A stretch of DNA of 64,000 nucleotides from an uncultured Bacilli bacterium (GTDB taxonomy: Bacteria; Bacillota_I; Bacilli_A; ML615J-28; CAG-313): contig CAKPAZ010000004.1 of NCBI GenBank assembly GCA_934133195.1, positions 8,169 to 72,168 of the forward strand, written 5' to 3'. Below, in pieces: positions 26,872-35,368 of the stretch. The notes beneath the pieces were generated by a model that was not told the origin of the DNA, did not search any database, and was given only the letters and a program-made list of their open reading frames with translations. The position numbers were made by a program, and so were the translations under genes. Within the stretch, counting starts at the first letter, position 1; every line of letters starts with the position of its first letter.

Positions 26872-26982
26872 AAAATCATATAGAAATGAAGGTATATAAT
26901 CTAATATGTTAAAAATTAAATCTAATTAAAACGTATAAAATTAAAATAATATACATATACTATTATATACAATTTTTTTAAG

Positions 26983-26999
26983 CGTAACAAAATGTTACG
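26983..26999. promoter_or_regulatory. Palindromic operator upstream of the ATPase/TOPRIM pair
   Basis: CGTAAC and GTTACG form perfect 6-bp arms around AAAAT, 16 bases upstream of the -35 box. It may bind a repressor or activator. It is too weak and badly placed to be the terminator of the plus-strand genes. Confidence 0.5.
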
Positions 27000-27015
27000 A
27001 TTTCAAGTTTTTTTC

Positions 27016-27044
27016 TTGACTTAAACAGTAAATTTTGATATAAT
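27016..27044 (+). promoter_or_regulatory. Sigma-A promoter of the ATPase/TOPRIM pair
   Basis: TTGACT (27016-27021), 17 bases, TATAAT (27039-27044), then GAGGTGA and the ATG at 27059. Confidence 0.85.
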
Positions 27045-27058
27045 GAGGTGAAAAAATA

Positions 27059-28438
27059 ATGAAAAGGGAAAAAATTATGAAAAATTTAATAATTAAATTA
27101 GAAAGCATTAGAATGGTTAATTTTAAAAATATTGCTAAGAGTGAAATATCTTTTTCAGATAAAGGCAAAATATTAAATACTATAGGTATATATGGACAAA
27201 ATGGGAGTGGCAAGACATCTGTTGTTGAATCTATAAATATTTTAAAATCGTTATTAATGGACATACCATTTCAAAAAGATTTATATTATTATATTAATAT
27301 AGGATCCAATGAGTTAGCATTAGATTATAAATTTATACTTATTAAAGAAAAAGAAAAATATACCGTTAAATATTCTGTAAAATTTGAAAAAAAAATAAAA
27401 ATTGATACTGAAAAAAATATTGATGAGAAAAAAACGGTTCTATCAAAGGAAAAAATCGAAATATTCGATACAACTGAAAATTTATTAGCATATATAGAGT
27501 TTAAAAATGAGGAAAAAAAAATTTCATGTAATTATGCAGATCATAATTTTGAAAACTATGACGGTATTATAACAAAAGATATTGCTATTGCAACTTCGCA
27601 TGTTTCCAAACAATTATCAAAAACAATGATTTTTCAGCAAATGTTTAGGGATAATATAAGAAAAAGTGTACTTTTAAAATCCGTTTTAAACGCAATGCAT
27701 TTTTATGCTACTACTAATTTGTTTGTGATAGGAATGAAGGAAACTAGTTTGATCTCTGCAATTGATAATTTACCATTAAATATTCGTACATCTGGTAATG
27801 AAGATTTGATTACCTCTGGAACTATACCTTTGAATTTATTTGGCCCATCTATTATCCCTGGCGTTATTTTGAATACTATTACGCCTGAACTTGACCAAAT
27901 CAATATAGTAATGGGGCAATTAATTCCTGGAATAAAAATTGGTTACAAAAAAATTAGTGAAGGATTAGACAAAAATGGTAATATAATAGTAACGATTCAA
28001 TTAGTTTCAATTATAGGAGATTTGCAAATTCCTTTAAAGTACGAATCAGAAGGTGTAAAAAAATTAATAGCCCTATGTAGTGTTTTAATTGGAATGTACA
28101 ATAATGAGTCTGTATGTCTAGTAGTTGATGAATTAGATTCTGGAATTTTTGAATATTTGTTAGGTGAACTAGTTAAAATTATCCATGAAGATGCTAAGGG
28201 ACAGTTAATCTTTACATCACATAATTTGAGATTACTTGAAGTTTTACCTAAGCAGTGCATCATATTCTCTACCACTAATCCAAAAAAACGATTTATTAAA
28301 ATGGCTAATGTAAAACCAAACCATAATTTAAGAGATTTTTATTATAGAACTATTCTTTTAGGAGGACAAAAAGAAGAATTATATGATGAAACAGACGAAT
28401 TAGAAATAGAAAGAGCATTAAGGAAATGTCAAATTTAA
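27059..28438 (+). CDS. AAA/ABC-type ATPase, AbiLi/RloA-like
   Basis: 459 residues. After a first strand 'IKLESIRMVNFKNI', the Walker A GQNGSGKT (46-53) lies in an SMC/ABC-like ATPase fold. Near residues 350-360 is Walker B (CLVVDELDSG), and the switch His is in 'FTSHNLRLLEV'. It is of the AAA_15/21 type used in AbiL, RloAB and PARIS systems. It overlaps the TOPRIM-like gene by 13 bases, so the two form a unit. The ATPase is likely to sense infection and control its partner. Which of the named families it belongs to cannot be decided by eye. Confidence 0.8.
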   Translation: MKREKIMKNLIIKLESIRMVNFKNIAKSEISFSDKGKILNTIGIYGQNGSGKTSVVESINILKSLLMDIPFQKDLYYYINIGSNELALDYKFILIKEKEKYTVKYSVKFEKKIKIDTEKNIDEKKTVLSKEKIEIFDTTENLLAYIEFKNEEKKISCNYADHNFENYDGIITKDIAIATSHVSKQLSKTMIFQQMFRDNIRKSVLLKSVLNAMHFYATTNLFVIGMKETSLISAIDNLPLNIRTSGNEDLITSGTIPLNLFGPSIIPGVILNTITPELDQINIVMGQLIPGIKIGYKKISEGLDKNGNIIVTIQLVSIIGDLQIPLKYESEGVKKLIALCSVLIGMYNNESVCLVVDELDSGIFEYLLGELVKIIHEDAKGQLIFTSHNLRLLEVLPKQCIIFSTTNPKKRFIKMANVKPNHNLRDFYYRTILLGGQKEELYDETDELEIERALRKCQI

Positions 28439-29154
28439 ATAGGAAAAGTTTAATTCTGTTTATAGTTGAAGGCAAAAGTGATAAAGTATATTTATCTCCT
28501 ATCAAAAAAATGGTAGAGCGTCGATCCAATAGTAAAATTAAATTTAAGGTTATGTATGGTGATATATTAACAAATTTCGATACTGATCCTAATTATATTG
28601 AAAACGAAGTTGCAATGGTAATACAAGAATATTTGGAATTGTTTGGACTTGAACTTGAAGACATTAAACAAGTTGTTCATATAGTTGACTTAGATGGTTG
28701 TTTTGTTAATTCAAAAAAAATTATAAATGATAAATCTTTAGAAAAAGGTCATACAATTTATTATAGAGATAAAATTGCAAATTTTAATAGACAAAATATT
28801 ATAAAAAGAAATCAAAAAAAGGTTAGTTGTTTAGAAGTTTTACATAAATTAAATAAAATTAATTATGGAACTAAGGGAATGATTCCATACAGGATATATT
28901 ATTTTTCAACAAACATAGATGATTATTTTTTTAACAATCAAAACTGCTCTAATGAGCAAAAAATAAATAATTCCGACTTAATACATGATAAATATATTGA
29001 CAATCCTGAAGAATATAGACATATGATTGAAAGTAATTCTTGCGTGCCTGGCTCCTATGATGAAACATGGGAGTATATAAAAATAGAAAATAATTCATTA
29101 AGTAGATGCACAAATTTTAACAAATTTTTTATTGAGATTATTGATAAAATTTAA
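28426..29154 (+). CDS. TOPRIM-like effector, AbiLii/RloB-like
   Basis: 242 residues. 'LILFIVEGKSDKVYL' with Glu15 and 'VVHIVDLDGCFV' with Asp88/Asp90 are the Glu and D-x-D of a TOPRIM-type metal site, in the order seen in RloB and AbiLii proteins. The rest is unique. It is coupled to the ATPase gene by a 13-base overlap. I infer a nuclease effector of a two-gene defence unit. Confidence 0.75.
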   Translation: MSNLNRKSLILFIVEGKSDKVYLSPIKKMVERRSNSKIKFKVMYGDILTNFDTDPNYIENEVAMVIQEYLELFGLELEDIKQVVHIVDLDGCFVNSKKIINDKSLEKGHTIYYRDKIANFNRQNIIKRNQKKVSCLEVLHKLNKINYGTKGMIPYRIYYFSTNIDDYFFNNQNCSNEQKINNSDLIHDKYIDNPEEYRHMIESNSCVPGSYDETWEYIKIENNSLSRCTNFNKFFIEIIDKI

Positions 29155-29229
29155 AACTTTTAAAAATTAATACGTAAAAGTTTTAAATAAATTTAGCATT
29201 TTTTTGAATATGGTATAAAGTTATATATT

Positions 29230-29877
29230 ATGGGGAAATATTATAAAAGTTTAAAAAAAGTTAATTCTGAAATAATGAAATTAAGGATTAACAATCTTTC
29301 AAAAGAAGAACATAAAAAGTATAAAATAAATAAATTTTTTAATATTCTTGCTGGAAGTATGTTTTTGGTAGAATGGTGTTTAATTCCATTCCTTATGTTA
29401 TTTCTACCAAAAGCATGTAAAGAACAAGTAGGATTAACGAAGTTTTTATATATTATTTTTATAATACTTGCTTTTGCATTGTTAATTTTTAATCTTATGT
29501 TAATTGACCGTTTTATTCCTTGTCCTAACATTACTAAACTTGATCCATCAATGTTTTCTGAGGTCAATAGAAGAAGATTTAAGAAATACGGAATAACTGA
29601 TAATTACATTATTACTAAATGCTATGATTCAACTAATCCAAAACTTATCAATAAGGATGTAATTATTTGCATTAATGAAAATAAACTAAAAATAATCAAC
29701 AATCTCTATCGTTCAATTTATGATTTTGGTTGTTATGAATTTGACTTAGATGAGATTAAATATGAAAATATAAAAGATGAAGGTTTAGTAAAAACTAAAA
29801 TTATAACTGATAAGATAACTTTTGTTTTAGGTCATAGAGCTAAAACATTCATCAAGAAGAATCAAAAATCAGATTAG
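29230..29877 (+). CDS. Hypothetical protein with two membrane helices
   Basis: 215 residues of unknown function. A basic N-terminus (1-35) is followed by two hydrophobic segments (about 38-60 and 70-92) and a mixed cytoplasmic C-terminal domain of 120 residues with 'NEVNRRRFKKYGITDNYI'-like features. No ribosome site is visible before the ATG, and a TATAAA sits only about 13 bases upstream, so the mRNA may be nearly leaderless. It is the last gene before composition returns to that of the core genes. Confidence 0.65.
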   Translation: MGKYYKSLKKVNSEIMKLRINNLSKEEHKKYKINKFFNILAGSMFLVEWCLIPFLMLFLPKACKEQVGLTKFLYIIFIILAFALLIFNLMLIDRFIPCPNITKLDPSMFSEVNRRRFKKYGITDNYIITKCYDSTNPKLINKDVIICINENKLKIINNLYRSIYDFGCYEFDLDEIKYENIKDEGLVKTKIITDKITFVLGHRAKTFIKKNQKSD

Positions 29878-29895
29878 AGTTAATCTGATTTTTTG
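29864..29895 (+). terminator. Intrinsic terminator at the right end of the island
   Basis: AAAATCAGATT pairs with AATCTGATTTT around AGAGTT, followed by T residues. It overlaps the last codons of the membrane protein gene. Confidence 0.88.
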
Positions 29896-29924
29896 TCATG
29901 CCTTAATAATAAAAAGCATAAACA

Positions 29925-29953
29925 TTGACAACCGACCGTTCGGTAGGTATAAT
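29925..29953 (+). promoter_or_regulatory. Sigma-A promoter with TetR-type operator in the spacer
   Basis: TTGACA (29925-29930) and TATAAT (29948-29953) with a 17-base spacer. The spacer is filled by ACCGACCGTTCGGT (29931-29944), with ACCGA and TCGGT as arms, the classic type of TetR-family operator. This implies autoregulation by the TetR protein encoded just downstream. Confidence 0.88.
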
Positions 29954-29981
29954 ATTATGGACTTAATTTTGGAGGAAGTTT

Positions 29982-30599
29982 ATGAAAAAAGGAAACACCA
30001 AACAAGAAATACTACTAGCAGCCCTTGATTTGTTTTCTGTAAAAGGATATGAAGGAACATCAATTTCCGAAATTGCTCAGAAAGTTGGAATTAAGAAAGC
30101 TACCATGTATAGTCATTTTACAAGCAAACAAGAAATCTTAGATGAACTTGTTAGAACAGTATTTGAAGAGTATAACAAACACACTATCTTTAAGAATACT
30201 AATTTTGAAAAGATGTTTGTTCTAGATTCAACTGATGTAATTGATGTGAATATTGTTATTGAAAAAGTCTTAAAGCATGTAAGCTACATTATACATAGTA
30301 GTGTGATTAGTAAATCACGTAAAATGCTTTTGATTGAACAGTTTCAAAATGAAACTTTAAGTGAACTACAAACTAAACAAAACTATACTGATGTTTTGAA
30401 TTATTTTACCTCACTTTTTGAGTATTTAATATCTAAAGATAAACTTAAAGATTATGACCCTGAAATCATGGCCGCAAGTTTTGCTTTTCCAATTTCGGTG
30501 TGGATTAACTTAGTTGATAGATGCCCAGAAAAAGAAGAGGAAGTAAAATCATTAATAACTCGTCATATTACTCAATTTTTCAAGGTATATTCAAAATAA
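29982..30599 (+). CDS. TetR/AcrR-family transcriptional regulator
   Basis: 205 residues. The N-terminal HTH (about 8-55) has 'TKQEILLAALDLFSVKGYEG' and 'KKATMYSHFTSKQEIL', standard for TetR proteins; the C-terminal ligand domain is divergent. GGAGGAAG precedes the start. It heads a cluster of four same-strand genes and is likely to repress it through the operator in its own promoter. The ligand is unknown. Confidence 0.92.
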   Translation: MKKGNTKQEILLAALDLFSVKGYEGTSISEIAQKVGIKKATMYSHFTSKQEILDELVRTVFEEYNKHTIFKNTNFEKMFVLDSTDVIDVNIVIEKVLKHVSYIIHSSVISKSRKMLLIEQFQNETLSELQTKQNYTDVLNYFTSLFEYLISKDKLKDYDPEIMAASFAFPISVWINLVDRCPEKEEEVKSLITRHITQFFKVYSK

Positions 30600-30611
30600 G
30601 GAATAAACTAA

Positions 30612-31250
30612 ATGGAAAATAATAAATTATTTGAAAGAGTTAAAATTATCATTGTCTTAATTATAAGTCTAATCTTAATGGCAGTCCTTGTTAGTTTTGT
30701 GATTTACCTTTTATCACAGACTCCTCCTAAATCAAGGGATTTAATCAATAATAATGAATTAGAATCATATCTTATTGAAAAGAACAATAACTATTTTGAT
30801 TATCAAGAAAATAACGATTGTGCATCTTTCGCAACTTCTTACCTTCTTAGACATTTTGGTGAAAATCTTCAAGCAAGTGATATAAGAAAGAAGATCAAAA
30901 GAACCTTTGGTTATGTTTTTCCTTCAGCTATCACTAATTTCTTTAAGGAAAAAGGTTATGAGGCAACTTCCTACTCTGGTAATCTTCATACCTTAAAGCA
31001 TGAACTAACTAAAGGAAATCCAGTAATTGTTTTAATCAACATTGAAAATGACACCCACTACGCGGTGGTAGTAGGATATGATCAAAAAAGCATCTACTTA
31101 GTTGATTCTCTAAAAGAAAATGTTAATGTTGATAATCCTAACTATAACCGGATGCTAACGGAAGAAGAATTTAAGGAAGTTTGGGATACCAACATGCTTT
31201 TATCAAGTAATATTTATATCGTTATTAAAGATAGAAAGGAACAAAAATAA
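30612..31250 (+). CDS. Membrane-anchored C39-like cysteine peptidase
   Basis: 212 residues with one N-terminal membrane helix (about 11-35) and an outer domain. Cys70 in NDCASFATSYLL, His149 in DTHYAVVVGY and Asp165 in LVDS form the C39-like triad. It may cut peptides outside the membrane or act as a protein-binding relative. It sits 12 bases after the TetR gene and overlaps the next gene by one base. Confidence 0.78.
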   Translation: MENNKLFERVKIIIVLIISLILMAVLVSFVIYLLSQTPPKSRDLINNNELESYLIEKNNNYFDYQENNDCASFATSYLLRHFGENLQASDIRKKIKRTFGYVFPSAITNFFKEKGYEATSYSGNLHTLKHELTKGNPVIVLINIENDTHYAVVVGYDQKSIYLVDSLKENVNVDNPNYNRMLTEEEFKEVWDTNMLLSSNIYIVIKDRKEQK

Positions 31251-31819
31251 TGAAATCATTAGAAAAAATTCAAAAAATATTTAAGGCTATTTTAAAAATT
31301 GTTGAAGTCTTTACCATCTTATCAATAATAGGAGCTGCGATTTATGGACTTTTCGCATTCATTGCTTTAAGTGAACAATATGGTGGAAAAGTATTTTCCA
31401 TCTTTGGTGAGGAAATTATCATCTTTAAAGATGAACCTAACCTCATCGTAAAGTTTAATGAATTAATGTCTTCATCACTTATCTTAATTGGTGACATCAT
31501 TCTTTTAGTATTTGCTTCAAGATATTTAAAAACAGAACTAGAAGAAGGTACGCCATTTGGGGAAAATGGACCAGAAAAATTAAAAAAATTAGGAATTCGC
31601 TGTATCTATATTCCAATTATTGCATTTACGATTGCTGAAATAATTGTGTTAATTACTTTAGGGGAAGATAATAATTTTATGATTGAAAGTTCATTTAGTG
31701 TAATTACTGGTATTGTCTTAATCATTGTTTCCTTTATTTTTAAATATGGAAAAGAACTAGAAACAAAAGTTAAAAAAGTAGAAACTCCTGATTCTATAGA
31801 TTCAAATGAGGAAAAATAA
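31250..31819 (+). CDS. DUF2975-like membrane protein
   Basis: 189 residues with about four membrane helices (18-40, 70-88, 110-130, 140-160) and an acidic tail. The segment 'YLKTELEEGTPFGENGPEKLKKLG' between helices 2 and 3 is characteristic of DUF2975 proteins, which are often encoded next to a small regulator. It overlaps its upstream neighbour by one base (TAATG) and is followed immediately by the GyrI-like gene. Confidence 0.7.
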   Translation: MKSLEKIQKIFKAILKIVEVFTILSIIGAAIYGLFAFIALSEQYGGKVFSIFGEEIIIFKDEPNLIVKFNELMSSSLILIGDIILLVFASRYLKTELEEGTPFGENGPEKLKKLGIRCIYIPIIAFTIAEIIVLITLGEDNNFMIESSFSVITGIVLIIVSFIFKYGKELETKVKKVETPDSIDSNEEK

Positions 31820-32320
31820 ATGAATGTCAAGTTTAAACATCAAGGTATGATGGTCTTTATTGGATATTCTACCTCTATAAATAAAGATGAAGGAACCATA
31901 AAATGTCCTATCATCTGGGAAGAATTTAACCAAAGATTTAAAGATATCTTAAATCATCAACCGCCAAAGAATGAATTAGAACAAGCTGTTTTTGATTATG
32001 GGATTGGCACCTATGGCATTTGTATTGATTCTAGTGATCACTTTGACTACTGGATTTGTGGGAGGTATGAAGGAGGAAGTATTCCTCAAGGATTAAAGTT
32101 AATCACTTTTTTAGAAAGTGATTGGGCTATCTTTGAAACTAAAGGTAAACTTCCTGATTCTATTCAAAGTTTAACCAGTCAAATCCTTAATGATTGGTTT
32201 AAAAATGAAGGGAAAAATCATTTACCAAAAAAGATTGCAATGATAGAAGTATATCCATCACTTGATATGGATAGTGATGAGTATGAATCTAAAATTTTAG
32301 TTCCTATTATAAATAAATAA
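31820..32320 (+). CDS. GyrI-like / AraC-type effector-binding domain protein
   Basis: 166 residues, soluble. The pattern 'PIIWEEFNQRF', 'GTYGICIDSSDHFDYWICG' and 'SDWAIFETKGKLPDSIQSLT' is that of GyrI-like ligand-binding domains (the 'W..F..KGP.P...Q.......W' theme). Such stand-alone domains bind small lipophilic molecules or drugs. It is the last gene of the TetR cluster, starting right after the DUF2975-like stop. Confidence 0.78.
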   Translation: MNVKFKHQGMMVFIGYSTSINKDEGTIKCPIIWEEFNQRFKDILNHQPPKNELEQAVFDYGIGTYGICIDSSDHFDYWICGRYEGGSIPQGLKLITFLESDWAIFETKGKLPDSIQSLTSQILNDWFKNEGKNHLPKKIAMIEVYPSLDMDSDEYESKILVPIINK

Positions 32321-32388
32321 CACTTATATATAATAAGGAAAGAAGATATTTCTTTGATAAATGGTTACTAAAAAATAAAACTCTTCGT

Positions 32389-32417
32389 TTGCTTTTTTCT
32401 TCAAAATTTGGTAAAAT
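32389..32417 (+). promoter_or_regulatory. Promoter of the MATE exporter
   Basis: TTGCTT (32389-32394), 17 bases, TAAAAT (32412-32417). The start codon lies 125 bases downstream, leaving room for the leader terminator. A second TATAAT at 32465 has no good -35 partner. Confidence 0.5.
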
Positions 32418-32483
32418 AAATAAGAAGATAAAAGATAGGCCAATTGTATTTTTAATACATTAGATATAATCAATGAGCAACTA

Positions 32484-32522
32484 AAAGTGTAAGTCCAATT
32501 GAAATGGGCTTACACTTTTTTT
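32484..32522 (+). terminator. Leader terminator (possible attenuator) before the MATE gene
   Basis: AAAGTGTAAG and CTTACACTTT are perfect 10-bp arms, extended by CC/GG, followed by T7. It lies inside the presumed leader, 19 bases before the MATE start, with no gene end just upstream, so it looks like an attenuator. Confidence 0.75.
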
Positions 32523-32541
32523 GTCTTGGAAAGGAATAAAC

Positions 32542-33915
32542 ATGAATGAAACTAAAACAAACAAACTAGAAACCGTTAAAATTAAAAAACTAATGTGGCA
32601 AATCGGCCTTCCCATGATTGTATCAATGGTCTTACAAGCCTTATACAACGTTGTTGACAGCGTTTTTGTAACCAATATGAAAGATACTGGTGTTCTCGCA
32701 AACGAAGCCTTAACCTATGCTTTTCCGGTTCAGATTTTAATTATTGCGATTGGCGTAGGGACCGGGATTGGTTTAAATGCCTTACTATCTAAAAACTTAG
32801 GAGAGAAAAATCAAGAGGCAGTAAATAAGGTTGCGGGAAACGGGATTTTCTTAAGTATCATTATTTACTTGATCTTTCTTATTTTTGGCCTTTTTGGTTC
32901 TCGCCCTTTCATTTCGCTTTTTACCAAAAATGAAGAAGTACTAGAAATGGGAACAAGCTATCTTATGATTTGTACGACCCTTTCTTTTGGTGCCATAGGC
33001 TTTTCCATCTATGAAAGACTCCTTCAAGCAACCGGTAAATCCATGTATTCAACGATTGCACAAATTGTTGGTGCCTTAACTAACATTATCTTTGACTATG
33101 TCTTTATTTTCCCTTTAAAGATGGGAGTAAAAGGAGCAGCGCTTGCGACGGTCTTAGGTCAAGTGGTATCACTTATTCTTGCGATGATTTTTCACTACCT
33201 TCAAAATAAAGAAATAAATGGTAACATTATTCATATCAAACCCGATTTAAAGATCATTAAAGCTATCTATAAAATTGGTCTTTCCGCAACCCTCATGCAA
33301 GGAATGTTATCCTTGATGATGGCCGGAATGAATAAAATCTTAAGCCTTGCGGGAGTAGATTCTAGTATTTTAGTTGGTGCCTTTGGCATCTACTATAAAA
33401 TTCAACAAGTAGCCTTATTTTCTTGCTTTGGTTTATCTAATACCATTATTACGATTTTATCCTTTAACTATGGAATGAAAGAAAAAAATAGATCAATGGA
33501 AACCATTAAATATGGTATTATTGATACCTTAATTGTATCTTTGATTATCACAATTATTTTTGAACTTACCTCAAAATACTTAGTATTACTCTTTTCTCTT
33601 GGTAATACCAATACAGAATTAATCAAAGTATGTGAAAATGCTATTCACATTGCTTCGCTTTCTTACATCTTTATGGGCTTTAATGTTGCCATTCAAGGTG
33701 TCTTTCAAGCTTTAAGGTATGCTTTAAGACCGCTTTTTACCGCGTTCCTTCGCTTAATTTTCTTTACATTTATCTTTGCTTTGGTTTTTGTGAAGACAGG
33801 TAATGTTACAACTAATGTTTGGTGGACTTTCTTAATTAGTGAAGTTCTAACCTCCATTGTATCTTTCTTTTATTTAAAAAATACGATTAAAACGAAAATT
33901 AGTCCTCTAGAATAG
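32542..33915 (+). CDS. MATE-family multidrug exporter (MepA-like)
   Basis: 457 residues with 12 hydrophobic helices, exporting drugs or organic cations by ion exchange. 'IGLPMIVSMVLQALYNVVDSVFV' near the N-terminus and a repeat of this pattern in the second half ('LSATLMQGMLSLMMAGMNKIL') are typical of the family. The start ATG at 32542 follows GGAAAGGAAT; the open frame extends upstream to 32521 through the terminator hairpin and is not used. It follows the TetR/GyrI cluster but has its own promoter and an attenuator-like leader. Confidence 0.92.
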   Translation: MNETKTNKLETVKIKKLMWQIGLPMIVSMVLQALYNVVDSVFVTNMKDTGVLANEALTYAFPVQILIIAIGVGTGIGLNALLSKNLGEKNQEAVNKVAGNGIFLSIIIYLIFLIFGLFGSRPFISLFTKNEEVLEMGTSYLMICTTLSFGAIGFSIYERLLQATGKSMYSTIAQIVGALTNIIFDYVFIFPLKMGVKGAALATVLGQVVSLILAMIFHYLQNKEINGNIIHIKPDLKIIKAIYKIGLSATLMQGMLSLMMAGMNKILSLAGVDSSILVGAFGIYYKIQQVALFSCFGLSNTIITILSFNYGMKEKNRSMETIKYGIIDTLIVSLIITIIFELTSKYLVLLFSLGNTNTELIKVCENAIHIASLSYIFMGFNVAIQGVFQALRYALRPLFTAFLRLIFFTFIFALVFVKTGNVTTNVWWTFLISEVLTSIVSFFYLKNTIKTKISPLE

Positions 33916-33996
33916 TTATTTTTCAAGCAAACTTAAATTCAAAATTTCAATTTTTTGGTATAATGTTCTAAACTATTTGGTTAGAAAGGAATAACT

Positions 33997-35367
33997 ATGC
34001 CTAATAAAGAATTAAAGAATTATTTAAATAGTGTTGATGGCGTATCTCATATTACGTTAAATCCGAATGGACCAGGAGCTGTGAGAATCCATTTAGTCCC
34101 ACCGGAAAAACCTAAACTTGGAATCGTTTGGGCCGTCATCTTAAACGGACAAGATGTGTTACCACTTACAACCGGGTGGGCTATCTTACTTCGTGAATTC
34201 ATCAATGAATCAATTAAGTATGATGGTGTATCTTTAAGTGATGATGAACTTGTCATGCTTATTAATAACACCATTCAAAATGTTAAAAAAATCTTCCCTA
34301 AAACCCCAGAAAAAATGTTAAAAGAAGATCTTGCTGACATCCTTGATACTTTAGTTGATGTCGCAAGAGGAGAAGAACCTGATATTGAAATAGGTTTTAT
34401 GCCTCTATCATTATATGGACGCTACATGAGTGCCCCTCACCGTATGGACTTAATGATTTCTTCTATGAGTAAGGATGGTCACTGGCATTGTAATCAAAAA
34501 TGCTTACACTGCTATGCGGGAGAACAAGTGAATGCGAATGTCAAAGAATTAACCACTGATGAATGGAAGAAAATCATCGACAAATGTAGGGAAGCCTGGA
34601 TTCCGGAACTTACCTTTACAGGTGGGGAACCAACCTTACGAAATGATTTAGTCGAACTTATCGATTATTCTAAATGGTTTGTAACAAGACTTAATACAAA
34701 TGGTGTATTATTAACTGAAGGTTTATGTAAAGATTTAATGGATGCATCCTTAGATGCTGTTCAAATCACCTTATATTCATCAAATCCAAGCATTCATAAT
34801 TTATTAGTTGGGGCTCCTAACTTTGATAAAACGATTGCGGGGATCAAAAATGCCTTAAGTGCAGGCTTAAATGTTAGCGTTAATACCCCACTTTGTACCA
34901 TCAACCAAGATTATATTCAAACCTTAGCATTCTTAAAAGGCTTAGGAGTAATTTACTTTTCATGTTCTGGTTTAATTCAAACCGGAAATGCTACAAACGA
35001 TAATTCCAAAGATACCATCATTTCTCATGATGATTTATTAGCTCTTATTACTAAGGCAGTGGATTATTGTAAGGAAAATAATCTAGAACTAGCGTTTACT
35101 TCCCCAGGTTGGTTAACAGCTGATGAATTAGAAAATCTACATTTAACTGTTCCTTCATGTGGAGCTTGCTTATCTAACATGGCGATTGCACCAGATGGTA
35201 GTATCATCCCATGTCAAAGTTGGCTAAGTGAAGATGTTCTCGGCAATATGTTAACTGATGAATGGAAGAAAGTTTGGAATAGTAAACAAACTAAGAAAAT
35301 CCGAAAAGCTTCAATGAAAAATACCGAAGTTTGCCCACTTTCTTTAAATAAAAAGGAGAAGAAGTAA
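33997..35367 (+). CDS. Radical SAM/SPASM enzyme, probable peptide or protein maturase
   Basis: 456 residues. The N-terminal 130 residues form a separate domain (PqqD-like or recognition-like, with 'ILNGQDVLPLTTGWAILLREF'). The radical SAM core has CNQKCLHC (Cys165, 169, 172 bind the 4Fe-4S cluster) and 'TFTGGEPTLRNDL'. The C-terminal SPASM domain has further cysteines (about 388, 391, 406, 446) for one or more extra clusters, including CGAC and PDGSIIPCQSW. Such enzymes install crosslinks in ribosomal peptides. It is one base from the next gene, whose product ends in a Cys-Ala repeat, a likely substrate. Confidence 0.9.
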   Translation: MPNKELKNYLNSVDGVSHITLNPNGPGAVRIHLVPPEKPKLGIVWAVILNGQDVLPLTTGWAILLREFINESIKYDGVSLSDDELVMLINNTIQNVKKIFPKTPEKMLKEDLADILDTLVDVARGEEPDIEIGFMPLSLYGRYMSAPHRMDLMISSMSKDGHWHCNQKCLHCYAGEQVNANVKELTTDEWKKIIDKCREAWIPELTFTGGEPTLRNDLVELIDYSKWFVTRLNTNGVLLTEGLCKDLMDASLDAVQITLYSSNPSIHNLLVGAPNFDKTIAGIKNALSAGLNVSVNTPLCTINQDYIQTLAFLKGLGVIYFSCSGLIQTGNATNDNSKDTIISHDDLLALITKAVDYCKENNLELAFTSPGWLTADELENLHLTVPSCGACLSNMAIAPDGSIIPCQSWLSEDVLGNMLTDEWKKVWNSKQTKKIRKASMKNTEVCPLSLNKKEKK

Positions 35368-35368
35368 A

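Noticed and set aside
5565..29980. Search for attachment-site repeats of the tRNA-Lys 3' end
   Set aside because: I found no second copy of the T-arm and acceptor sequence near the right edge of the island, so no att sites are reported.
32473..32484. Three-codon upstream frame (ATG AGC AAC TAA) before the MATE terminator
   Set aside because: It has no ribosome site, and with the downstream TATAAT it would not even be transcribed in full.
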